This document shows positions 48,129 through 58,831 of a stretch of DNA of 64,000 nucleotides, piece after piece. A program made the translations under genes and the position numbers. The first letter of the stretch is position 1. Each line of letters opens with the position of its first letter. This stretch comes from Ananas comosus (taxonomy: Eukaryota > Streptophyta > Magnoliopsida > Poales > Bromeliaceae), in assembly GCF_001540865.1 (NCBI RefSeq), contig NC_033627.1, positions 7,065,147 through 7,129,146 of the forward strand, given 5' to 3'. The notes below the pieces were generated by a model. The model searched no databases. It was not told where the DNA came from and saw only the letters and a program-made list of their open reading frames with translations.

Positions 48129-49170
48129 TAGACACACTGCTCGGTAGAGTCTGAAAGACTTCCCAGCATCTGTCACAAGGCTGGGTACCAAGCTCAGGGC
48201 TCTTAACACCAAACTTTGCCACATGGTTTTAGGTTTTTCAACCTAAAAACCAATCGAGAGCCCAACGGAAGTCGCCCGACGCATGGCCATGCCCAAGCGA
48301 ACGACATGGCCATGCACTAGCTACCGACATGGCCATGCACCACCACATGGCCATGTGTCTGGTAAAGGGGTCGTTTGGGCTCCGAGCCCAAACCCAAAAG
48401 CACCCGACACATGGCCATGCGCTAGGGTATGGCCATGTCGGTAGCTAGTGCATAGCCATGTCGTTCGCTTCGGCATGGCCATGTGTCTGTCAGACGTGCG
48501 GTTGGGCTCCGAGCTCAAACCGAAAAGCACCCACCACATGGCCATATGTTTGGGCACATGGCCATGTGTTACGTCTCACCCGACAAAAGCACCTCCCCAC
48601 AAAAACGTTAACAACGTTGGAGAAATATTTGTTGGGGTCGGGGAAACTCTCGAGGAAACTCGGGATTTGGACTCCTCTGTTCCATTCTTGAGGGAGAGAA
48701 CTCAAGAGAAGGTAAAAACTACCTAAAACCACCCAAAACTAGAAGAGGAGGAACGAAAAGAACGAAGAAAAACCCAAAGGAGGTACTCTCTTCGGAACTC
48801 GAGCCCTAACCTCGAAACACCTCCCTCTTAGAAGTTGGGGTCAACCTAACCCCGGATCAAACCTCGAAGATTCTCCAATCATTGATCTAGGAAAGGAGAT
48901 CTAGATCAAAAACAACCTAAAATGATCTAGTTTGGGATCTAAAACCTAAAATCCTAATTTAAACCTCTAAAAGCAAAACTCCCGAAAACATAGTTTAACT
49001 ACCCTAATCTTGGAAACAAATCCAATCTAATCTTCCTGAGATCGAGGGTAAACCTCTAATCCTCTCGAAGGAAGCGTTAGCCACTCGAAAAGCAGTTGGG
49101 ATCGGGATATACGAATTTCTAACTTACAAACACTCGAACCTCGCAATTTGCAAAGGTCCAGTGCGTCACA
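48129..49170 (-). repeat. LTR fragment with CATGGCCATG array, minus orientation
   Basis: Ends AACCTCGCAATTTGC, then GTGCGTCACA, the reverse complement of an LTR-B type start. It has a palindrome array at 48281-48567 in the place where other LTRs have ACCGGT palindromes. The 48570-49130 part has the leader-like text also seen at 41280-41450. Confidence 0.7.
48281..48567. repeat. CATGGCCATG palindrome array with large inverted arms
   Basis: Ten copies of CATGGCCATG or a one-base variant. The stretch 48281-48338 is nearly the reverse complement of 48421-48484 (GCGAACGACATGG and CTAGCTACCGACATGG against their inverses), so it can fold as a stem of about 55 bp. A GGGCTCCGAGC block also repeats at 48378 and 48503. 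Confidence 0.85.
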
Positions 49171-49420
49171 GGTAGTGTAGCGGGGTGAGCTTGACACGTG
49201 GACTAGGATAGCATGAGGATTGGGTCTTGTGACATAGAATCCTATAGCGGCATAAAAGGCCGAACTTGGACATAGCCTAGTAGAGTGGCAATGAACTAGT
49301 GTGGTAGAAGCATTATGACATGAACGAGTGACATGTAGAATAACCGAGACATTTACTACAGTGACTGAACGAGTGGCATCGAGTCTAGTGTAGTAAACTT
49401 GACCTGAACCTAGGGATAGT
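49171..49420 (+). repeat. A-prime LTR, copy 2, right part
   Basis: Resumes after E2 with GGTAGTGTAGCGGGG, matching 32713-32962. It ends at ATAGT (49416-49420), the presumed target duplication of E3. Confidence 0.85.
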
Positions 49421-49973
49421 TGTAAGGAGGTGAATTCTCGAAAATCGAGGATTGTACTTCGCCCAGGATCGACTAACTGTTGAGAGTGTACCCTTTGTGG
49501 GAGTTGGAGATGTCCAAAACACAAAAACCGCTTTGGAGTTGAGTCCGCGAGAGCAAATAGGCAAAATCTGGACTCAGCAGATTTTTGCTCTCGGGGACCG
49601 GTCCCTGGAGGGAAGGACCGGTCCCCGTAGCTGATGGTCGCGGGGGAGGTCGATGCGACTGGTCCCTGGCTGAGGGGACCGGTCCCCGTGCACGACACCC
49701 GCAGGAGAAAGCCAAAATTTGGCTAAGTCCTGAAGGTTCCCCGTTCGGGAACCGGTCTCTTAGGAGAGACCAGTCTCCGAGGGACCGGTCCCTCAGGTGA
49801 GGATCGGTTCTCGAACGCGAAAAGTCCCCAGACTGCAGGGAGAGCTCTCGGGGACCGGTCTCCCCGACCAGGGACCGGTCCCTCTGGGCGAAAACTGCCC
49901 AGTGAGGGCTGTGCAATGGAGGAAAAGTTGAGGGGTCTAAATGCAAAATGGCCTTTATTAGAGTGGGCTGGGC

Positions 49974-50135
49974 CCTCTCTCTCCCTCACACCCTCTCATT
50001 CTCTCTCTTTCTCACACTCTCTCTTGCTCCCCCTCTCTCTCTCTAGGAAAGAAAGAACAAAAGAGAAGGGGAAGAAGAAAGAGAAGAAGAAGAAGGAGGA
50101 GTAGAAGAAGAATAAGGAGGAGAACAAGATAGAGA
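49974..50135 (+). promoter_or_regulatory. CT-rich then GA-rich tract, candidate core promoter
   Basis: A pyrimidine run made of TCTC repeats ends CTCTCTCTAGGAAAG and turns into a purine-only GAAGAAG run. Plant Y-patch core promoters are CT-rich like this and sit near start sites. The same junction is in every GGACCGGTCC-type LTR (also 60586-60720 and 33520-33700). Start-site use is inferred. Confidence 0.45.
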
Positions 50136-51531
50136 AGGCTTGTACCATCTTCCTCTCTTTCTCTCCTCTCTGTTGGTGTAGCTCAAGGGGTAAGCTACAA
50201 ACCCTAGCTTGTAGAACTTAGGGTTTTGGGTTTTTATGCTTTGGATTGGGTCAAATGGACCCTAAGCATACTTCTAAATAGATCAATCCCAAGAATCTAG
50301 GGATTTATTGGGTGGTTTGCTATATGTGCAAATCTAGGGCTCTAAAATGGGGTTTTTGTAAAAGTATGAGATTGATCTCATTTGAAGCCTTGGAAACCCT
50401 ATTGTTAGGTCACAAAACGTGGGGGCGAAGTCGGTTTTAGCATTCGGCGAGCCGGCGTGAAGTGTTTGGCAAAATAGGACCGGGATAGTGTGGAATTGGG
50501 CAAGGAAGGCTAAAGCCTTTTCGTAAAGTTCGCCGAGAAGCTTTTCCCAAGCCTCTACATCGATTAAAGGTGGGGGGTGCCATCCCGAAGCTTTCGGACT
50601 CCTTTCTATGTCTTAGATTGCATTTTAACCTCATCTCTTCATGTTGCATTGTAGGATTGCATAGTAGCTCCATTCCTTATGCTTTCTAATTGATAACCTA
50701 GTGTACTTGGAACGCTTGGTAAAATAGATAGGTGAGGATTGGGTCGGAACGTGGATCCTATGATGCGAAAGATAGAGATGAACCCGATGGGGGTGTTGAT
50801 GACATAGAAAGTAGTGTTATTGTTAAAGAACAAACGAGTGGCATCCAAACATTGAATGATGACGAGTGGCATTAATGTAGTGTAAATGACACTAGAGGTC
50901 GATGGACCTAGGGATAGGCGGATCCCTTAGAAAATGCCTTGTGAACAATGAATTTAGAAAAGCTAAATAGCATTGCATGAATGTCGGGAACAAATGATCC
51001 CGCGAGAGATGTTGACTCTAGTTGTAGAGCATCCTCACTTGGAGAGAACTTGATTGAGTTGTTGACCCTAGATGTAGGGCATCCTCACTTGGAGAGGATA
51101 GATCTAGCTCACAGTCTGCGTTTGGGATGGTATAGCCATCCAATCCCCACATGGAGGGGATTGTCGTCGAGTACTCCGGAGTGTCGCGCGACTAGGACCA
51201 CTTGGAGGTCCGGACCACATGGAGGTCCGCAGACGGTCCCGGGCTTGGGTGCACTTGGAGCTCCCTCCCCACTTTGGGATTGAAAGGTGAGTCATGGGCG
51301 AGCCCTAGGGCCTCGCCACAGATTGGGTAAATGGAAAGGTTAAAGGTTTATTAATGTCATTGAACATTGCTATTCGAACATGGATCGAATTTGTTAGCAT
51401 GATAGCAAACCTTTATTATATGATGCATGCATTCATATTCATGATTATGGGCATAGTAGCATAACTTTCCTACTATCGCATTTACAGCTTTCAGATACAT
51501 ATCTATCTATCTATCTATCTGTTGTTACTTG

Positions 51532-51678
51532 TGCCCACTTGGACCTAGTGGGGAGATCGGCAGAGTCGGCGGCCGAGCCCACTGGGAACTATGGAAGATA
51601 GTTCTCACCCCACTCTATTTCCAGTGGTAGGTTCAGGGCTGCAGAGAGAGGACCGCGGCAAGAGCATCGCGCCCGACC
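51532..51678 (+). promoter_or_regulatory. conserved LTR hairpin module, E3 5' LTR
   Basis: CCTAGTGGGGAGATCGG, then GGCGGCCGAGCCCACTGGG, and GAACTAT (51586-51592) facing ATAGTTC (51598-51604) with loop GGAAG. TCTCACCCC, TTTCCAG and GAGGACCGCGGCAAGAGCAT follow. Copies: 62170-62303 and 54722-54860 on plus; 6328-6475, 13812-13935, 14911-15050, 18420-18555, 40002-40125 and 62757-62893 on minus. Confidence 0.65.
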
Positions 51679-52087
51679 AGTGAGACAGTGGTAGTATAGT
51701 AGCTTTCCTTTTTGCATTAGTCACCTATGTATTGAGAGAGAGATTTATTGTAGGTGAGGATCTAGAGAGCTATGTATTTTGGAGATGAAAAATGTACTCA
51801 TTTAAAGAAAATGATGTAAATGAAAATGATGGAACTAATGTATTAGTTAGCAAGGTACTCTCTTTATTTCACATGCCTTATCTTGTGGATCGCTTGCTCT
51901 TTGTATTGTTGGCACTGTTTGTGCCATTGTGAATGTGTACGTTTAGAATTTGATTTCCTGGGTAAATTCTTGTACACATTCTTGTTGTTGAGCCTTGGGC
52001 GGACAGGGGAGGTGCTGTCCGTTCGGAGGCCCGCCGCCGCGGCCGAACCATGCCAAATTGCTAGTGGTTTCGGGGCGGGGCGTGACA

Positions 52088-52460
52088 GCCTTTGTGGTAT
52101 CAGAGCCATAAAAGCAAGTAAAGAGAGAGTCTAGGATGTCCTAGGAGACCGTAGGTTGGTCAGCCCTAAGGTTATAGGTGCGTGAGCGGAACGTGAACCT
52201 ATAGCGATGGCGGAAGTTAATTCGATTGGGTCGAAGTTGGTAACATGTCTCTAGTTGTGATTAGAGACGGATTCAAGTTGTATGAGTTCTTGTCTTGAGG
52301 TGGTTGTGTCGGCGGCCGACGACATGATACCAAGAGCCTAGAACAAGTGCACTTGTGTGCTTCCGCCCGATTTTGTGGTTGAGTTGTCATGTGTCGTAAT
52401 TGCGACGAGGTAAATGGTTAAGATGACTGACCAAGTAGTTGCATTTCAGGGGCTAACGAA
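52088..52460 (+). other. E3 leader with primer-binding site
   Basis: TGGTATCAGAGCC at 52095-52107 is complementary to the 3' end of plant initiator-Met tRNA, 7 bp after the 5' LTR. The leader runs to CATTTCAGGGGCTAACGAATG, where the gag ATG (52460-52462) would be. It shares blocks with the E1 leader. Confidence 0.88.
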
Positions 52461-55224
52461 TGTAGTATCTTGAACTTTGCAAAATTATAGAAGTTGGAAG
52501 TGGGGCTGAGGATTGGTATGTGACCATAGGTCCTAATATTTGTAAAGGTGTGTGGGTCAATTTTGAGAGTTATTAAACTTTTGGATGTAAGAAAGTGCGT
52601 CGTTGAAGCGACTCCTAAACTTATTGTATATTAGTAGACTGAACTTCAATAAATTGCAAAGTTCGAGCGAGGAATGACATTTGGAACCTTCCCACATGTT
52701 CTAAAGGGTTTAAAGATGTTTACAAATAAGTTTGAGAGTGATTGGAAAGCTAGAAGTGAGAAAGTGCATTGCTAGTGCGAAATCTGCAAATTTTGTATTG
52801 GTGTACCGGTACAAGCCTAATGCTGTACCGGTACAGCAAGCAGCAGCAGCTGCAGCTGCGTGGCAATAAGGCTGTTTTGGTCTTTTCACCTCCTGTACTT
52901 ATCCCTATCCTTCCAGCTCGACCCCTGGACCTCTTCAGATGGTGCTGGTGATCAGAGGGAGCTTCTCCCACCTCTTCCGCACTCTCTCTCTAGGGTTTTT
53001 CTCTCTCTACGAGAAAACCGTCGATTCGAGCCGATTTCGCGCCGGGTTCGTCGCTTGCTGTTTAAGTAGACTTGGGGCCAGCTTCTAAAAGGTAAAATGG
53101 ATTGTTTTGACAGTATAATTCGTATCTCATGCTGGGAATCACTGAAAGAGAGTTTTAGAAAGCTATTTAACTTGATCTCTCTCTAATTCATAGTTTAGCG
53201 TCGGATTTTGACGCGTTTTGGTTTCGTTGCTTCCATCTGTGTGTAATAGGGATTCCAGCAGCTAGAGGAGAGATTTTTAGCTGTGAATTGACCCCCTTAG
53301 ACCAGGGATGATCTAATTTGAAGCTTGCTTGAGGTAGTTAGCTACTTACAAAGCTAATTTGGAACTAAATGCGAATTGTTGAAACAACTTGATGCAGTTT
53401 TGTATGATCTCTTCGCAGCAGGTCTTTGAGTCTTGTTGAGCTGAATTTGTACTCTTAGAAACTGGTTTAGAAGCTATTCTAACCTGAGGTAAGCAGGAGT
53501 TTCCATTCTAAAACTGATTTCGCAAGAATTTGGCTAGATTTACTAGTAAACATGAGCGTTGACGTCGTGTAATGATTGTTCGCAGCGCGAGTGCAATCGA
53601 CCCTTGGATCAATTTCAGCTGATTAGTGAAAGCTTCTGAAGGCTTAATTTGAGGTATTAAGCTGGCCTAAAACAGGGAATTACCTTACTACCTTGTATGA
53701 AGTGCGAATTGTGCCGAGTTCGAACATTCCGACTGTAGTAATGATGCCACTTTCGTGCTTTGTTTTTCAGCAGAATTGAGACCTTGGGAAGCTGATTTTG
53801 GGACTTCCTTTGAACTGATTAGAGCATTAGTTCGAGGTGGATTTGACCTAACCAGAACAAGTGAAACTCTCCTATGTTCTATATGTATTATAGAAATGGT
53901 CTTATTGTGTGCTTATGTGATTAATAAAGGGCTTGAAATTCGTCATTATAATGTTGAACATATTCGAAATGAAATCTCTATGACATGGAGAACACTCATG
54001 CCTAAAGTATTTATCCTCATTTTGACTAGTATATTTCTAGCAAGAAGGAAACAATGATATGCCTGGTGACTATAGTGATAGTACCATGATAAGTGCTTGA
54101 TAGTGGAAAGCTGTTAATATCAGTGTAAAGTAGCATTACTTTCACATATTTATTAATCTAGTGGATACTAGTTGTTGTCACTATTCATTATATTAAAATG
54201 CTGATCTGATAGTAAGCTAAAACATGATAGTTGAGACATGTTGGGCTGTGAATCATGCTTGTTTGCCATCGTGCTCATTCGCACACGCTTGTGAGGGTCG
54301 CTCCCTATAAGCTGGCACTCCGGAGTTGGCCTACGCGACAGTTGCTCGCCCGTGCGGGATTGGGTGCCGACGTGGATTGCCGTGGGGAGTGTTTACTACC
54401 ACGGGGCCACTAGGCGCGGCGCAAGCTGGACTACCTTGGGTAGGTCCCTGTGAATGAAAGGAAAACTCTATTGAGGTGAATGTACTAAATGACAAAGGAC
54501 AGTAATGAATGCTATTAATTTAAGTGTACAGTAGTCACTTTCATGCTCGTGCTTATATTCATGTCCATATTCATGATTACAGAAATTGCTATATCTCTTG
54601 TATGCAAGTGATTCATTACTGTAGAAAGCTATTACATGTTGATTACATGCTTATTACTTATTAGCATCATGTTTATAAATTATGCAATTATCGTTATTGC
54701 TTTCAATTAGTACATCATGAGCCTAGTGGTGTCATTCGCCGAGGCTGGCGGCTTACCCACTGGGAACTATTGTTTATAGTTCTCACGCCCTTTTGGTGGT
54801 TGTTTTTACAGAGCCTGTTACAGGAGAGGCTAGGGATCGTGGCAAGGGAGTCGCGCCTAGCTAGGGACTACTAGGAGCGTGCTAGTCGATCACCTTGCTA
54901 CTCGGGCTACGGCCGAGGGTGATGTCCCTACATATAGAGAGACCACCATTGTACCTATTTTTTTGTTTACCCCATGATGTATATTTACTCTTTGGACAGA
55001 CTCTATAGTTGTGATACTCTCTCTTTAGTTGAGATTTTGGATTGTATACTCTTTATTCCTTTACTGATAGTATATCGACTTGTATTTTGCTCTGATATCA
55101 GAATAGGATCTTACTATACTTTCCTCCTATCGACTTGTTTTCTTGTAGACGCCTTATATACTGCAGGTGTATGGCGGGTCTGCGCACGTGTCGGATATGC
55201 TTCCGCTGGTACCCGGGCGTGACA
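52461..55224 (+). mobile_element. solo LTR-B at the gag start of E3 (2764 bp)
   Basis: Starts TGTAGTATCTTGAACTTTGC and ends ACCCGGGCGTGACA. It has two TGTACCGGTACA palindromes (52801-52833), a CAG run, a CT-rich tract (about 52980-53010) and the hairpin module (54722-54860). It separates the gag start codon from the second codon. Flanks are ACGAA on the left and GTCTC on the right, so no target duplication is seen. Confidence 0.85.
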
Positions 55225-56536
55225 GTCTCCAAGACGCTACACGCGTAGGACTGCCCCAGCACCGACTCCTGAGGTGCCCGAGCAGGAGGAACCGAGCGTG
55301 ATCGATCGGTTGCAAGCGCAAATGACCGCGCTGACCAGCGTGGTGCAGCGCCAGGAGACCAGATTCGAGCGGCTCCAGGATCTATTGGAGCAGCAGATCG
55401 CGGCGGCGGCTGCGACGGCAAATGAAGGCGGTGGTCCGCCCGCACCCCCGACTCACGTACCTAGAGTGGCAGAGGGTGAGGGCATAGCGGTGGTTCCGGT
55501 GACGGCACGCCCACCGCCAGCGATCGCACCACAGGCGGCATCGGGATTGGCTACACCCGATGTGACGGCCGAAGACGTGGAGGGAGAGCGCGCATTGGCG
55601 GCTCTTATCAAGTTCAACAAGTTCCATCCGCCAACTTTTGAGGGCGAGAAGGTGGAACCGGAGATGGTCGAGTCTTGGATCGACTCGATGGAAACCCTCT
55701 TCGACGACTTGCGTACCTTGGAGAGGGACAAGGTGTATCTCGCCACCCATTGCTTGGAAAAGGCGGTGAAGGTTTGGTGGAAGCGCGTTAGACGGGATCG
55801 GCTTCCTGGTCTTCCGCCGATGCTGTGGGAAGAATTCAAGCGGGAGATGTTCGCCAACTATTTCCCCGACACACTGAAGCGGAAGCTCAAGGAGAAATTC
55901 CGCAAGCTAGAGCAAGGGGACCGCTCAGTGGCGGAGTATGAACAAGAATTCTCCCATATTATCGACTGTGTCCCGGATGTTGTGAAGGATGACCGGGACC
56001 GGGCCGAGTGGCGAGGACTTCGGCCAGGGATCTACAAGGCCGTGTAGATACTCAAGCTTACGACCTTTGCGGAGGTCTTCGATCGAGCCCTATGGGCAGA
56101 GCACGGAGATGCCCACGTGCAGGAGAAGCGTGAGGCGTTGGCCGAGTCTAAGGACAAGGGCAAGAAACGCCAAGGCGGCGGTAGTTCGGGAGGACAGACA
56201 CGTTACAAGAAACCCCCGAAGTATCCGCGCACTCAACAGAAGGGTGGTGGAGTGCAGCGATGCATGATATGCGGTAGAGACCATCCGGTCTCGCGCTGTG
56301 AACAAGGTTGAGGCAAGTGCTACAAGTGTGGGCAACCGGGGCACTTCATTCGAGAATGCCCGGGAGGAGGAGCCTCACCTGCCCCCTCAACTGCATCGGC
56401 GCCGGCGATTCCGGCTCACTATGGAGGAGCTCCACCGACGGCCGCGTCGACTGGACGCACGTTGACGCCGCGTCAACCTGAAGTGGCGCGATCAGCCCCG
56501 AGCGGATGGGTGTTCGCCGCTCAGGTCCAAGCTTAG
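55225..56536 (+). pseudogene. E3 gag with zinc knuckles (in-frame stops)
   Basis: Reading frame continuous with pol. After a basic start (PRRYTRR) and a coiled coil (DRLQAQMTALTSVVQ, residues 15-60) comes the retrotransposon gag domain with KFHPPTFEGEKVEPEM, CLEKAVKVWW, LPPMLWEEFKREMF and EYEQEFSHI (to about 55990). A stop TAG (56045-56047) falls near the domain end. Two knuckles follow, CMICGRDHPVSRC and CYKCGQPGHFIREC, with a TGA (56309-56311) between them. A third stop TAG (56534-56536) ends this part. No frameshift is seen. The start codon is lost to the solo LTR, so the open frame from 55274 has only a GTG. Confidence 0.88.
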
Positions 56537-57313
56537 GAACCTGCGGAGGCGGAGGAGCATCACCTTGTGGCAGGTATGGTTTTGATTAACGGAGTTTGCT
56601 CCAGGGCCTTATTTGATACAGGAGCCACACATTCATTCATAAGTAGATCATTTGCACGCATGCATGGCATACATATAGAGGCGAGTGACAAGTGGCGAGT
56701 GGAGGGCCCTGGGTCGACGTTTAACACTTACTCGGAGTGTGCGTCGTGTCCCGTACAAATAGGCGACTGGATTATGCCTATCCGGACACTGGAACTCACA
56801 AAGCTTGAGGCTTACGATGTCATTCTGGGTATGGACTTGCTCTCGAAGTATCACGCAACGATCGACTGCAAGAGCAGGGTGATCACATTCCGTGAGCCAG
56901 GACAAGAGGAGTTTACATATCGAGCTTCCCAAAGCTCGTGCTTCGTCGCGACGGTGTCGGCGACAAGAGCAAGGAAATTAGTAAACAGCGGTTGCACGGC
57001 ATTCTTGGCAACTGTTGTGGAAGTGGAGCGAGTAGCTCCAACGTTAGAGGAGCTATCGGTTGTGCGGGAGTTCCCGGATGTATTTTCCACGGAGTTGCCA
57101 GGGATACCACCTGATCGGGAGATCGAGTTCGTTATAGACTTGGTTCCCGGTACCGCACCGATTTCGAAGGCTCCGTACCGAATGGTACCGGCGGAATTGA
57201 AGGAGTTGAGGAGTCAATTGCAAGACCTTCTTGACAAGAAATTTATCCGGCCAAGTGTGTCTCCGTGGGGAGCCCCGGTGTTGTTTGTGCGGAAGAAGGA
57301 TGGATCGTTCTGA
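56537..57313 (+). pseudogene. E3 protease and RT N-terminal part
   Basis: Same frame as gag. Retropepsin-type protease: ALFDTGATHSFI with the catalytic Asp at 56615-56617, then VILGMDLLSKYHATIDCKS. The linker [19 protein letters not shown] leads into RT (SPWGAPVLFVRKKDGSF). A TGA at 57311-57313 replaces the codon before LCVDYRELN, where homologous E1 has Arg. The triad is intact, so protease would be active if expressed. Confidence 0.9.
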
Positions 57314-58831
57314 CTCTGCGTGGACTATCGAGAATTGAACAGAGTCACGATCAAGAACAAGTACGCACTACCCCAAATCGACGACTTGTTCGATCAGTTG
57401 CAGGGGTCGTGTGTGTACTCAAAGATAGATTTGCAATCTGGCTATCACCAACTGAGAATCAAGCCGGAGGATGTGCAGAAAACTGCGTTTCGCACACGGT
57501 ATGGACACTACGAATTCACCGTCATGCCGTTTGGACTCACGAATGCTCCAGCGGCGTTCATGGATTTAATGAACCGTGTCTTCAGGAGGTTTTTGGATCG
57601 ATTTGTCGTGGTCTTCATAGACGACATATTGGTCTATTCTCGTAGTGACGAGGAACATGCTGAGCATTTAAGGATAGTGCTTCAAGTCCTTCAGGAGGAG
57701 AAGCTATATGCTAAGCTGAAGAAGTGTGACTTCTGGCTCCGCGAGGTTGCCTTCTTAGGGCATGTGATTTCCGCAGGTGGAGTTTCTGTAGACCCGAGGA
57801 AAGTTGACGCAATCAAGGATTGGCCGCGCCCGACGAATGTCACGGAGGTTCAAAGCTTCGTGGGCTTGGCGGGCTACTATAGGCGGTTTGTGGAAGGCTT
57901 TTCCAAAATAGTGATTCCACTTACCCGCCTGACTCAGAAAGGCACCAAGTTTGTTTGGAGCGAAGAATGTGACCGGAGTTTCAAAGAGTTGAAGCAAAGA
58001 CTGACTTCGACTCCGGTGCTCACTCTACCGGTGCAGGGCGAAGACTTCGTGGTCTACAGTGATGCCTCCTATCTTGGGTTGGGGTGTGTATTGATGCAAA
58101 GCGGGAAGGTGATCGCTTATGCATCCCGTCAGCTGAAGAGCTATGAAAGGAACTACCCCATCCATGATTTGGAGCTAGTAGCGGTGATTTTCGCCTTGAA
58201 GCTGTGGGGGCACTATTTATATGGTGCCCATTGCGAGATCTATACCGACCACAAGAGCTTGAAGTACCTGTTTACACAGAAGGAGCTCAATATGCGGCAA
58301 CGGCGGTGGTTGGAGCTGTTAAAGGACTATGATGTTGATATCCTCTACCACCCCGGAAAGGCAAATGTGGTTGCGGATGCACTAAGTAGGAAGTCGGCGA
58401 AAAATCTCGCCTTTGATGTTACCCAGCAAACACCTCTGTGGCTGGATATGGAGCGATTGGACCTTGAAGTGGTCGCTCCCGAGGTCCCGACTCAGTTGAT
58501 GGCACTCGTTGTCCAACCGACCTTGTTGGAGAGGATTAAAGATCTGCAACCCGCAGACCCAGAACTCCAAAAGGTGCGGCGAAACATCGAGAAAAGGCGT
58601 GGCGGCGATTTCAAGGTGGACGCCAATGGTACGCTTCGGTTTCGAAACCGATGGTGTGTGCTGAAAGATGGAGAGCTTCGTGAATTAATTCTGCAAGAAG
58701 CACACCGATCTCCATATGCCGATCACCCGGGCGGAACCAAGATGTATCAAGGACTAAGAATCCATTATTGGTGGCCGGAAATGAAAGGTGATATTGGACG
58801 CTTTGTGGCAAAGTGCCTAACATGCCAATAG
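57314..58831 (+). pseudogene. E3 RT, RNase H and integrase zinc domain
   Basis: Over 500 codons open. [14 protein letters not shown] (first catalytic Asp at 57428), [13 protein letters not shown] and [11 protein letters not shown] (Asp pair at 57620-57625). RNase [13 protein letters not shown] (Asp codon at 58061), [22 protein letters not shown] and [10 protein letters not shown]. The integrase HHCC domain ([11 protein letters not shown], then CLTC) ends at a TAG (58829-58831), where E1 has Gln. All catalytic residues that can be checked are present. Confidence 0.92.

Larger units (their letters stand above)
39660..49170 (-). mobile_element. E2: gypsy element with LTR-B type ends, noisy interior
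   Basis: Ends TGTCACGCCCCGGG (39660) and AGTGCGTCACA (49170), bounded by perfect GGTAG copies (39655-39659 and 49171-49175). The unoccupied site is at 32713-32717. In minus orientation it contains decayed gag, protease, RT, RNase H and integrase (about 42600-46784). The right side is complicated by a plus-oriented LTR-B start (46785), a 25-N gap and an LTR end of a different palindrome type. So the two outer ends may not belong to one original LTR pair. Confidence 0.7.
49421..52087 (+). repeat. E3 5' LTR (2667 bp)
   Basis: Starts TGTAAGGAGG and ends GGGGCGTGACA. It contains the GGGACCGGTCCC cluster (49593-49890), the CT/GA core-promoter-like tract (49974-50135), two 50-bp repeats (51011-51110), a TATC microsatellite (about 51499-51520) and the hairpin module (51532-51678). 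The start is confirmed by the 3' LTR, which begins with the same bases right after the purine tract. Confidence 0.92.

Noticed and set aside
48281..48567. CRISPR-like array
   Set aside because: The repeats are short palindromes with irregular spacing in a plant LTR; no cas genes.
49027..49698. Minus-strand open frame of 223 residues
   Set aside because: It crosses the E2 end, an A-prime LTR fragment and the E3 LTR, with no domain. An open frame over three junctions is chance.
52095..52107. tRNA gene piece at TGGTATCAGAGCC
   Set aside because: It is the primer-binding site right after an LTR; no cloverleaf around it.
57755..57997. Antisense ORFs within E3 pol
   Set aside because: They overlap conserved RT and RNase H coding on the other strand; shadows.
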